57,669 nt of DNA. Source: Burkholderiales bacterium (GTDB taxonomy: Bacteria; Pseudomonadota; Gammaproteobacteria; Burkholderiales; Burkholderiaceae_C). Numbering within the stretch: the stretch's first letter is position 1; each line of letters begins with the position of its first letter. The position numbers and the translations under genes were made by a program. Location of the stretch: assembly GCA_016191995.1 (NCBI GenBank), contig JACPVA010000186.1:1-57669 (forward strand), written 5' to 3'. This document shows positions 19,745-27,762 of the stretch, one piece after another. A model generated the notes under the pieces. It was not told the DNA's origin, ran no database searches, and worked only from the letters and a program-made list of their open reading frames with translations.

Positions 19745-20704
19745 TCAGCCGATGCGCCCGAGCAGGCCCGCCGCCACCGCATACGGATCGGTCTGGCGAC
19801 TTTGCAGTGCGGCGATCTGTGGTTCGAGCGCCAGATCGTGATCGTCGTCCATGCGCCGGGCAAGCATGTCGCGCAAGACTTCGTGGACGCGGTGGCGCAG
19901 GCGTCTGCGCAGGCGCGCCTGCGCCGCGTCCTCGTGTCGTTGCAGGTGCTCGAAGCATTCATCGAGCCGACTCGCGAGCTCGGCGACACCCTCCCCATCC
20001 AGCGCGTTGGTCTTCAGCACCGGGGGTTGCCAGCTCCTGTCCGAGTGCAGTCGCTGGGTCAGCTTGATCATCTCCTGCAGCTGGCGCACAGTGGCATCGG
20101 CCTTCGGGTGGTCGCTCTTGTTGACGACGAAGATGTCGCCGATTTCGGTGATGCCGGCCTTTGCTGCCTGCACGTCGTCGCCACCCATCGGCGTCTGCAC
20201 GAGCAGAACCACCGAGGCGTGGCGGACGATTTCGGTCTCGTTCTGACCGACACCGACGGTCTCGACCAAGACGATGTCCCATGGCATGGCATCGAGCACC
20301 ACGAGCGCGTCACCGGCAGCACGCGCCAATCCACCCAGCTGCCTTCTCGAGGCCATGCTGCGGATGAACACAGCATCGTCGAAGACGTGGGCGGACATTC
20401 GCACGCGATCCCCGAGAACAGCGCCTCCGGAGAACGGGCTGGACGGGTCCACGGCAAGGACTGCGACACGCCGCCCCTGCGAACGCCAGGCAGCGATGAG
20501 CCTGCTGATCAAGCTGCTCTTGCCGGCCCCCGGTGGGCCGGTAACACCGACGATCCGACTGCGGCCGCCGTTCCTGTAGACGGCCTGCAGCAGCGGGGTC
20601 AGACTGTCATCGCCACGCTCGATCCGGGTGATGAGCCGTGCACAGCAACGCACATCACCGGCGGCCAGCGCGGCCACGATCGACTGGATTTCAGCGCCGT
20701 CCAT
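19745..20704 (-). CDS. meaB: MeaB/ArgK-type GTPase chaperone of methylmalonyl-CoA mutase
   Basis: A 319-residue G3E GTPase. Motifs are the Walker A GVTGPPGAGKSSLISRLI, AVDPSSPFSGGAVLGDRVRM, ETVGVGQNE and the base-recognition VVNKSD. Family members load and protect the adenosylcobalamin of methylmalonyl- or isobutyryl-CoA mutases. Its client here is very likely the split mutase at 30584-32592, ten kilobases away on the other strand. The ATG at 20704 fits the family start. It heads a leftward set with the synthetase and the shortened dehydrogenase. Confidence 0.93.
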   Translation of the reverse strand: MDGAEIQSIVAALAAGDVRCCARLITRIERGDDSLTPLLQAVYRNGGRSRIVGVTGPPGAGKSSLISRLIAAWRSQGRRVAVLAVDPSSPFSGGAVLGDRVRMSAHVFDDAVFIRSMASRRQLGGLARAAGDALVVLDAMPWDIVLVETVGVGQNETEIVRHASVVLLVQTPMGGDDVQAAKAGITEIGDIFVVNKSDHPKADATVRQLQEMIKLTQRLHSDRSWQPPVLKTNALDGEGVAELASRLDECFEHLQRHEDAAQARLRRRLRHRVHEVLRDMLARRMDDDHDLALEPQIAALQSRQTDPYAVAAGLLGRIG

Positions 20705-20981
20705 CGGGTGTCACCCGCCACCCCCGCTGCAAACCGGCCGCTGGCTCGCGCGCGAGGCGTCGAACGCAAGCGCCGGTCTCCGTGCCCGCGCTGTCGAGCA
20801 GGACCACAGCCGCAACGCCGCCGCCGATCAGGCGGGCACCCGTGAATCGCGGGATGCTGCCACCGGAGCTGCCCGGCACGTCGCTCATGCCGTGCATTCG
20901 AGGTAGCTCCACCGGCGGCTCGAGCGGCGTGTCGTTCGATGCGTGAGAGCGAATGCCGATGACATCGATATCGTCCTCCAA
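20691..20981 (-). pseudogene. Possible gene remnant upstream of meaB
   Basis: An open frame of about 96 codons overlapping the meaB start by 14 bases, with no ATG or GTG start, only a TTG at 20981. It reads RSHASNDTPLEPPVELPRMH and later TGARLIGGGVAAVVLLDSAG. The latter weakly recalls the C-terminal glycine motif of GHMP-type kinases (GARMTGGGFGG), so it may be the tail of a decayed kinase gene. I cannot exclude chance. Confidence 0.25.
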
Positions 20982-21015
20982 CGCCGCCTATGAGTGACTT
21001 GCATTCTGCTGCATT

Positions 21016-22080
21016 TCAAGCGGGTTGCGTGGCATGAGGGCTGACCGGTCGGAAGTCGAGCTTGCCGGCGATCAGCACGCTGGCGGGCTTGATCGTGCCG
21101 AAGCGGTCGAAGCCGCGCGCTCGGCGCTTGGGGCCGCCCGGACCGGCCATTGAACGCCTCGCGGAAGCCCCTGGTCACGATGCCTTCGACGTGGCGACGA
21201 GCGAGCGCGGCGACTTGCGTCATCGGCTCGACCTCGGGGCGCGTGACGCAGGTGCACCCGCGCGCAGCATGGCCCGCACGACATGGGTCGGCCTGCGTTC
21301 GAGGATCTCGCGCGGCCGACCCTTGCAGACCCATGCGCGGGCGGTGCGCCGCGTCACCATGCGGGCGACCAGCGCGCCGGGGGTGAGCCGCTGCTCCGGG
21401 GCGCAGGCTGGTGCGGCCATGCACGTGCAGCATCGACCAGCGCAAGCCCGCGACGGACCCTTCGCTGCGCTGCTCGAGGCGCCGCGTCCTGTTCGCCACC
21501 GCGCTTGCATGCCGGATGACCTTGAACCTGTCGAACGTGATGCGGGCGTCGGGAAAGCGGCTCGGCGCAGGGTCTGATGAACGCTGCCGACAGGTCGATG
21601 CGGGTCGACTCACGTCTCTCGGACGGGCGGCCGCGCTCGGCCAACTCGGTCCCGGTGGCGCCGGCGTTCTTGGCCTCGCGTCCCGGGGCCGCGGCCGGCG
21701 CGCGCTGCCGGGCCGCGTCGGCCGCGGCCGGGGCCAGCCGACGTCACGGCGGCAGATCGCCAGTACCCAAATGCCAGGGGTACGGTGAGACACCCGCGCG
21801 GCACGCCATCGCGGCAAGCGGCCTCTGCGCCAGCATCCGCACCGGTGCCTCGAACAGCAGCGTGAAGCCCGCGAGCTTGCCGGCGAACGGCGGCTCGACG
21901 AGGCGCGCCGGCCCGTCCGGCAGCTGCGCCCGCGGCGTGCGTGCTTCGAGCACGCGCTCACGCCGGAAGATGTCCAAGTGCCCGTGGCGCTTGCTCCGGC
22001 TCTCGCATACCGCTTGCTCGGCGGCCGTGATCCGCACGGCGAAGCGGCTGCCCGAAGGCGTCGAGCGTTCGCCGCGCCAG
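21016..22080 (-). pseudogene. Relic of an ISL3-family transposase, frameshifted
   Basis: No single frame stays open, but successive frames on the minus strand read like one ISL3-type transposase. Near 21750-22010: KRHGHLDIFRRERVLEARTP and KLAGFTLLFEAPVRML. Near 21570-21600: RIDLSAAFI. Then ARITFDRFKVIRHASAVANR with RRLEQRSEGSVAGLRW. Then RTARAWVCKGRPREILERR. Then PEVEPMTQVAALARRHVEGI with GFREAFNG. Finally KRRARGFDRFGTI and VLIAGKLDFRPVSPHA up to a stop at 21016. At least four frame changes are needed. No terminal inverted repeats or target duplication were identified. Assignment is by remembered family motifs. Confidence 0.7.
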
Positions 22081-22101
22081 GTATCGGGTATGTCCCAGGT
22101 G

Positions 22102-22137
22102 TGTCGAGTCTGCCGCCACGTATACAGTCGACATACG
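22102..22137. promoter_or_regulatory. Candidate operator/promoter of the GntR gene
   Basis: An inverted repeat TGTCGA (22102-22107) ... TCGACA (22128-22133) overlaps a second short one, CGTAT ... ATACG (22119-22137). TATACA (22121-22126) could serve as a -10 box. It lies 36-71 bases before the regulator start, as expected for an autoregulated GntR gene that also drives the cluster. Confidence 0.4.
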
Positions 22138-22172
22138 CTGCGCGCCGTGTGGATGTGCAGGGGGGGTTCTCG

Positions 22173-22895
22173 GTGGACGAACGGTCTTTCAAACGCCTCG
22201 AACGCCCGATCGCGCTGGCCGATCAGGTCTACGACGCGTTGCGCGAGCGCCTGCGAAACGGCGACATCGCGGCCGGCCAGACCTTGCAGGAGGTTCCGTT
22301 GGCGACCCAGCTCGGCGTGTCGCGTACGCCGGTCCGCGAGGCCATGGCGCGGCTGGCCAGCGAGGGCTTGCTGGCCAGCGAGCGGCGCAGTTTCGTCGTC
22401 CCACGACTGACGCGGCGGGATATCGACGACATCTACGAGTTGCGCTTTCTCATCGAGCCGGCCGCGATGCGCCGCGCGGCGCCACTGGCGGCCGACCCCG
22501 CGCGACGCGCGGGGATCGAGGCCGCCCTCGCGGACGCCGCTGCGGCGCAACGTGCCGGCGATGCGCAGGGCTACCGCGATGCGCACATGCGCTGGCACGC
22601 GGAATGGCGCGCCCTGGTGCCCAACCGGCGCATGGTGCGCATGATCGAGCTGTATGCCGACCACATGCAGCATATCCGAGCGCTCACGCTCGACAGCGCG
22701 CGCGTGCGCACGCTGGTGCTGCGCGGCATGCGCCGCATCACCGAGGCGCTGGCGCGCGGCGATGCCGAGCGTGCCGCGTCCGAGTTGCTCGAACACCTCT
22801 TGCAGGCAAGAGTGGAGTTCATCCAGGCCGCCGGCCTCGGCGACGCCGAGGCCGGCGACGATGCAGCAGGCCAAGACACCGGGAGATCCGCATGA
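22173..22895 (+). CDS. GntR-family transcriptional regulator (FadR/FCD type)
   Basis: A 240-residue regulator. The N-terminal winged helix is clear (LADQVYDALRERLRNGDIAA, then LGVSRTPVREAMARLASEGL), followed by an all-helical FCD effector domain starting about YELRFLIEPAAMRRAA. FCD regulators usually sense an acid or acyl-CoA of the pathway they control. The GTG at 22173 is preceded at seven bases by an AGGGGGGG ribosome-binding site; the frame is open upstream through transposase debris. Its stop overlaps the thiolase start (ATGA), so regulator and pathway form one transcript. Confidence 0.92.
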   Translation: MDERSFKRLERPIALADQVYDALRERLRNGDIAAGQTLQEVPLATQLGVSRTPVREAMARLASEGLLASERRSFVVPRLTRRDIDDIYELRFLIEPAAMRRAAPLAADPARRAGIEAALADAAAAQRAGDAQGYRDAHMRWHAEWRALVPNRRMVRMIELYADHMQHIRALTLDSARVRTLVLRGMRRITEALARGDAERAASELLEHLLQARVEFIQAAGLGDAEAGDDAAGQDTGRSA

Positions 22896-24097
22896 CGCTG
22901 AAGGCCGAGATCCCCTACGGCGCGTACTGGAGCACCCCTTTCGCGCGTTGGCAAGGCGCCTTCGCCAACTTGCACGCGATGGAGTTCGCCGCCCACGTGG
23001 CCCGGCGCGAACTGGCGCGGCGAGCCATCGACCCCTCCGTGTTCGATTTCGGGGTGCTGGGCATCTCGGTGCCGCAGAAGCAGTGCTTCTACGGCGCCCC
23101 CTGGCTCACCGGCCTCGTCGGCGCCAGTCGCGCCGGGGGACCGACGCTGATGCAGGCCTGCGCCACCGGCGTGCGCACGCTGCTGACCGCGGCGCAGGAA
23201 ATCGAGCTCGGGATGGCCCAGGCCGCGCTCGTGATCACCTGCGACAGGCTCAGCAACGGGCCGCACCTCTACTACCCCAACCCCAGAGGCCCGGGCGGCA
23301 CCGGTACCGCCGAGGACTGGGTGATGGACAACTTCGGCTGCGATCCGCTCGGCGGTCACGCGATGATCGCGACCGCGGAGAACGTGGCCAATCGCCACGG
23401 CATCGGCACCGCCGAGCAGCATGAGGTCGTGCTGCGCCGGGAGGCCCAGTACGCCGAGGCGCTGGCCGACGACGCGGCATTCCTGCGCCGCTTCATGACG
23501 CTGCCGTTCGAGGTGCCGGCACCGGGCTACAAGAAGGTTGCCGCCACGCTCGCCGGTGACGAGGGCATCACCCGTTCGACGCCCGAGGGCCTGGCGGCGC
23601 TCAAACCCGTCGTCGCCGGCGGCAGCGTGACCTACGGCGGCCAGACACACCCGGCCGACGGCAACGCCGGCATCGTCGTGACGACGCGCGAGCGCGCGCG
23701 CGAGCTCGCCACCGACAAGTCGATCGCGGTGCGCTTGCGCGGCTTCGGCCTGGCACGGGTCGAGCTGGCCTACATGCCCGAGGCCCCCGTCCCGGCCGCC
23801 GAGCGCGCGCTGGCGAGAGCCGGATGCACCTGGAAGGACCTGGCCGCGGTCAAGACCCACAACCCGTTCGCCGTCAACGACATCTACTTCTCGCGCCAGA
23901 CCGGCATCGACTGGCGCACGATGAACAATTACGGCTGCTCGCTGGTGTGGGGCCACCCGCAGTCGCCGATGGCCACGCGCGCGATCATCGAGCTGATCGA
24001 GGAACTGGCCCGGCGCGGCGGTGGCGTCGGCCTTTTCACCGGTTGTGCCGCCGGCGACACGGCGATGGCCGTGGTGGTCGAGGTCGGGGCAGCCTGA
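22892..24097 (+). CDS. Thiolase-family protein (acyl-CoA C-acyltransferase)
   Basis: A 401-residue thiolase that would cleave a 3-oxoacyl-CoA with CoA. The nucleophilic cysteine is Cys90 in LMQACATGVRTLL. The usual NEAFA is replaced by HNPFAVND, recalling the HDCFA of sterol-carrier-type thiolases. The later GHPQSP and GCAAGDTAMA carry the catalytic His and Cys. It starts inside the regulator stop codon and is followed after 18 nt by an AMP-ligase and a HyuAB pair. That order fits carboxylation, activation and thiolysis of a ketone. Substrate unknown. Confidence 0.9.
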   Translation: MTLKAEIPYGAYWSTPFARWQGAFANLHAMEFAAHVARRELARRAIDPSVFDFGVLGISVPQKQCFYGAPWLTGLVGASRAGGPTLMQACATGVRTLLTAAQEIELGMAQAALVITCDRLSNGPHLYYPNPRGPGGTGTAEDWVMDNFGCDPLGGHAMIATAENVANRHGIGTAEQHEVVLRREAQYAEALADDAAFLRRFMTLPFEVPAPGYKKVAATLAGDEGITRSTPEGLAALKPVVAGGSVTYGGQTHPADGNAGIVVTTRERARELATDKSIAVRLRGFGLARVELAYMPEAPVPAAERALARAGCTWKDLAAVKTHNPFAVNDIYFSRQTGIDWRTMNNYGCSLVWGHPQSPMATRAIIELIEELARRGGGVGLFTGCAAGDTAMAVVVEVGAA

Positions 24098-24115
24098 GCG
24101 AGCGGACGCCCGGCC

Positions 24116-25648
24116 ATGAACATCGCCGACTGGATCCGCGCCAATGCCCAGCGTATGCCGGGCAAGGTGGCGCTGCGCGGCGCCGAGGGCGACCTGAGCT
24201 ATGCCGAGTTCGAGCATGGTGTCGCCGAATCGGCCGCGGTGCTCGCGTCGGCCGGCGTGCGCCACGGCGATCGGGTAGCCTGGCTCGGGCTCAACAGCGC
24301 GGCGCAGCTGGCGATGCTGTTCGCCTGCGCCCGCGTCGGCGCGATCTTCCTGCCGCTGAACTGGCGGCTGGCGCCGCCCGAGCACCGCTCGATGCTGGCC
24401 GAGAGCGCGCCCGCCCTGCTGCTGGCCGACGACCCGTTCGTCGCCCAGACCGCAAGCGCCGACGCCGTGTCGCCCGGGCTGCGCTGCGTCGCGCTCGGCG
24501 CGCATATTCCGCCCGGCTGGACAAGCTGGCGCCAGCTGGCGGATGCGGCATCGTCACCCTCGGCGATCGTGGCGGCGGCCGGCGGCGACGAACCGGTCCT
24601 GCTGTGCTACACGTCGGGCTCGACCGGCCGCCCGAAGGGCGCGCTGCTGTCGCACGCCGCGCTCGCGGCCAACGCCGACGCCAGCGTCGACATGCACGGC
24701 TTGACCGCCGACGACCGCGTGCTGACTACGCTGCCGATGTTCCATGTCGGCGGCCTGAACATCCAGACCACGCCCGCGCTGCGTACCGGCTGCACCGTGG
24801 TGCTGCACCCGAAGTTCGACCCGCAGGCGACCCTGGAGGCCATCGAGCGCGAACGCATCACGCTGACGGTTCTGGTGCCGGCCCAGATCGAGGCGCTGCT
24901 CGCGCACCCGCGCTGGGCCCGCACCGACCTGCGGAGCCTGCGCGCGATCTCCACCGGCTCGACCTTCGTGCCGCCGCTGCACATCAAGGCCATCCAGGCG
25001 CGCGACGTGCCGCTGATCCAGGTCTGGGGCGCGACCGAGACCTGCCCGATCGCGGCGTGCCAGCGCATCCCCGACGCCTTCGCCTGCCCCGGCTCGGCGG
25101 GGCGCGCCGCAGCCGGAGTCGAGCTGCGCGTCGTCGACGGCGCCGGAGCCGAGGTACCGGCCGGCGGCAGCGGCGAGATCCTGGTGCGCGGCGCCAATGT
25201 GATGAGCGGCTACTGGCGCGACCCGGAGGCCAGCGCGCGCGCGCTGCGCGAGGGCTGGTTCCACTCGGGCGACCGTGGCCGCCTCGACGACCAGCGCCGG
25301 CTCTGGGTCGACGGCCGGCTCAAGGACATGATCATCTCGGGCGGGGAGAACGTCAGCCCGGCCGAGGTCGAAAGCGTGCTGCTCGAATGCCCGGACGTCG
25401 CCGAAGCGGCCGTCGTCGGCCGTCCCGACGCGCGTTGGGGCGAGGTCGTGGTGGCCGTGGTCGCACCGCGGCCCGGCGCCGCGCTCGACCCCGAGCGGCT
25501 GCTGGGCATGTTCCAGGGCCGGCTCGCGCGCTTCAAGCAGCCCAAGGTGATGCTGGTCGTCGACGAACTGCCGCGCACTGCGCTGGGCAAGGTGCGCAAG
25601 GACGACGTGCGGCGGCTCGTCGCGCAACGAACAGGAGGGAAGGCATGA
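24116..25648 (+). CDS. AMP-dependent acyl-CoA ligase
   Basis: A 510-residue ANL enzyme, full length. Motifs are CYTSGSTGRPKGALLSH (P-loop), WGATETCP, GWFHSGDRGRLDDQRRLWVD, KDMIISGGENVSPAEVE and PRTALGKVRKDDV with the catalytic lysine. It would adenylate a carboxylate and load CoA; given its neighbours the substrate may be a 3-oxo acid made by the adjoining HyuAB. Its stop overlaps the hyuA start (ATGA). Distinct in sequence from the ligase at 17960-19597. Confidence 0.92.
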   Translation: MNIADWIRANAQRMPGKVALRGAEGDLSYAEFEHGVAESAAVLASAGVRHGDRVAWLGLNSAAQLAMLFACARVGAIFLPLNWRLAPPEHRSMLAESAPALLLADDPFVAQTASADAVSPGLRCVALGAHIPPGWTSWRQLADAASSPSAIVAAAGGDEPVLLCYTSGSTGRPKGALLSHAALAANADASVDMHGLTADDRVLTTLPMFHVGGLNIQTTPALRTGCTVVLHPKFDPQATLEAIERERITLTVLVPAQIEALLAHPRWARTDLRSLRAISTGSTFVPPLHIKAIQARDVPLIQVWGATETCPIAACQRIPDAFACPGSAGRAAAGVELRVVDGAGAEVPAGGSGEILVRGANVMSGYWRDPEASARALREGWFHSGDRGRLDDQRRLWVDGRLKDMIISGGENVSPAEVESVLLECPDVAEAAVVGRPDARWGEVVVAVVAPRPGAALDPERLLGMFQGRLARFKQPKVMLVVDELPRTALGKVRKDDVRRLVAQRTGGKA

Positions 25649-27750
25649 GCCTCAAGCTCGGCATCGACGTCGGCGGCACGTTCACCGACTTCGTCATCGC
25701 CCGCGATGGCGAGCCCCCCAGCATCCACAAGGTGCTGTCGACGCCGGCCGATCCTTCGATCGCCGTCGTCCAGGGGCTCGAGCAGATCGCGGCGGCCATG
25801 CAGCCGCCGATGACGCTGCAGCAGTTCGCGTCCTCGATCGATACCATCGTGCACGGCACGACGGTGACGACCAACGCGACCCTCACGTCGACCGGGGCGC
25901 GCTGCGCGCTGCTGACGACCGAAGGCTTCCGCGACGCGCTCGAGATGCGCCGCGGCATCCGCGAGGAGCAGTACAACAACCGCTACCGCAACGTCAAGCC
26001 GCTGGTGCCGCGCGCGCGGCGCGTCGGCGTCGCCGGGCGCATCGACCGCGACGGCCACGAGATCGCGCCGCTGGATCTGGCCGCGGTGCGCGAGGCGCTG
26101 GCCGAGTGGAAGCGCGACGGCGTGCAGGCGGTGGCGGTCTGCTTCATGAACTCGTTCGCCAACCCGGGACACGAACGTGCCGCGGCCGAGCTCGTGCGGC
26201 AGCTGTGCCCCGAGGTCTACCTCTCGGTGTCGAGCGAGGTGCTGCCGTCGATCCGCTTCTACCCGCGCGTCAGCACGACCGCGCTGAACGCCTACGTCGG
26301 CCCCAAGCTCGGGCATTACCTCGACCGGCTCGTCGGCCGCTTGGCCGGCGCCGGATTCGGCGGGCTGCTGCTGATCATGCAGTCCAACGGCGGCGTGATC
26401 GCACCGCAGGCGGCGCGCGAAAAGGCGGCGCTGACGCTGCTCTCCGGCCCCGCGGGTGGCCCGGGCGCGGGCCTGTTCTATGTCGGCGCGCACGGCCAGG
26501 ACCGCTGCGTCACGACCGACATGGGCGGCACGAGTTTCGAAGCCTCGGTCGCCGTGAGCACGCCGATGCTGAAGAGCGACGGCGAGATCGCGCGCCACAA
26601 GATCGCGCTGCCGATGCTCGACATCCACACGATCGGCGCCGGTGGGGGCTCGATAGGCTGGCTCGACGAGGGCGGACTGCTGCGCGTCGGGCCGCAGAGC
26701 GCCGGTGCCGACCCCGGGCCGGCCTGCTACGGGCGCGGCGGCACGCTGCCCTGCACCACGGACGCCAACCTGGTGCTCGGCTACCTCGACCCCGACTATT
26801 TCGCCGGCGGCCGCATGAAGCTCGACGTGGCCGCGGCGCAACGCGCGATCGACCTGCACATCGCCCGGCCGATGGGCATGTCGATCGAGCGCGCCGCCGC
26901 CGGCATGTATCGCGTGGCCTGCAACAACATGGCACAGGGCGTGCGCGAGGTCACGATCAAGCGCGGCTTCGACCCGCGCGAGTTCCCGCTGATTCCCGGA
27001 GGAGGCGCGGGCCCGATCCACGGCTGCACGATCTGCAGCGAGCTCGGGATCCCGCTGCTGGTCGTGCCACGGGAGGCATCGGTGCTGTGCGCCTTCGGCA
27101 TGCTGATGTGCGACCTCAAGCACGACTTCGTGCGCACCTTCGTCGGTCGCCTCGAGGGGCTGGACTGGGACCGCCTGGCGGCACTGATCGACGCGATGGC
27201 CGAGGACGGCGCCCGGCAGCTCGAGGCCGAACGCATCGCGCGCAGCGCGCAGCGCTCCGAGTTGCGGCTGGACTGCCGCTACCTGAAGCAGTACCACGAG
27301 GTCTCGGTCGCGGTGCCGCTGGAGGCGATCGAGCGGCGCGACGCCGGGTGCATCGCGCGCGCCTTCCACGACGAGCACCAGCGCTTGTTCGGCTACACGC
27401 TGGAGGCGGAGAAGAGCCCGATCGAGATCATCAACGTCCGGCTGCAGGCGGTCGGGGCCACTGACCGGCCGGCCTACCGCCGCGAGGCACGCGGCGACGC
27501 CGACGCCTCGCCCGCGCGCAAGGGACGGCGCAGCATGTACGTGCCCGAGCGCGACGCGTTCGCCGAGGTCGACGTCTACGACGGGCACCGCATGCACTGC
27601 GGTCACCGCTTGAGCGGGCCGGCGCTCATCGAGCAGCAGACCACGGCGATCTTCGTCAGCGAGGGCTATGACTGCGTCGTCGACGAGCTCGGCTCGTTCG
27701 TCCTGTATGCCAAGGGCCGCGCCGACCTCGTGGCCCGGGCGCTGGCCTGA
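25645..27750 (+). CDS. Hydantoinase A/oxoprolinase-family subunit 1 (HyuA-type)
   Basis: A 701-residue ATP-dependent subunit. The ASKHA-type nucleotide motif LGIDVGGTFTDFVIAR starts at residue 5. Then come VHGTTVTTNATL, MRRGIREEQ, LLIMQSNGGV, TDMGGTSFEAS and DIHTIGAGGGSIGWLDEG. The family includes hydantoinases, 5-oxoprolinases, ATP-dependent lactamases and the large subunits of acetone and acetophenone carboxylases; sequence reading does not separate these. A GGAGGGAAGG site precedes the ATG. It pairs with the HyuB gene 12 nt downstream, and the neighbouring ligase and thiolase favour a ketone carboxylase. Confidence 0.92.
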   Translation: MSLKLGIDVGGTFTDFVIARDGEPPSIHKVLSTPADPSIAVVQGLEQIAAAMQPPMTLQQFASSIDTIVHGTTVTTNATLTSTGARCALLTTEGFRDALEMRRGIREEQYNNRYRNVKPLVPRARRVGVAGRIDRDGHEIAPLDLAAVREALAEWKRDGVQAVAVCFMNSFANPGHERAAAELVRQLCPEVYLSVSSEVLPSIRFYPRVSTTALNAYVGPKLGHYLDRLVGRLAGAGFGGLLLIMQSNGGVIAPQAAREKAALTLLSGPAGGPGAGLFYVGAHGQDRCVTTDMGGTSFEASVAVSTPMLKSDGEIARHKIALPMLDIHTIGAGGGSIGWLDEGGLLRVGPQSAGADPGPACYGRGGTLPCTTDANLVLGYLDPDYFAGGRMKLDVAAAQRAIDLHIARPMGMSIERAAAGMYRVACNNMAQGVREVTIKRGFDPREFPLIPGGGAGPIHGCTICSELGIPLLVVPREASVLCAFGMLMCDLKHDFVRTFVGRLEGLDWDRLAALIDAMAEDGARQLEAERIARSAQRSELRLDCRYLKQYHEVSVAVPLEAIERRDAGCIARAFHDEHQRLFGYTLEAEKSPIEIINVRLQAVGATDRPAYRREARGDADASPARKGRRSMYVPERDAFAEVDVYDGHRMHCGHRLSGPALIEQQTTAIFVSEGYDCVVDELGSFVLYAKGRADLVARALA

Positions 27751-27762
27751 AGGAGAACCACG

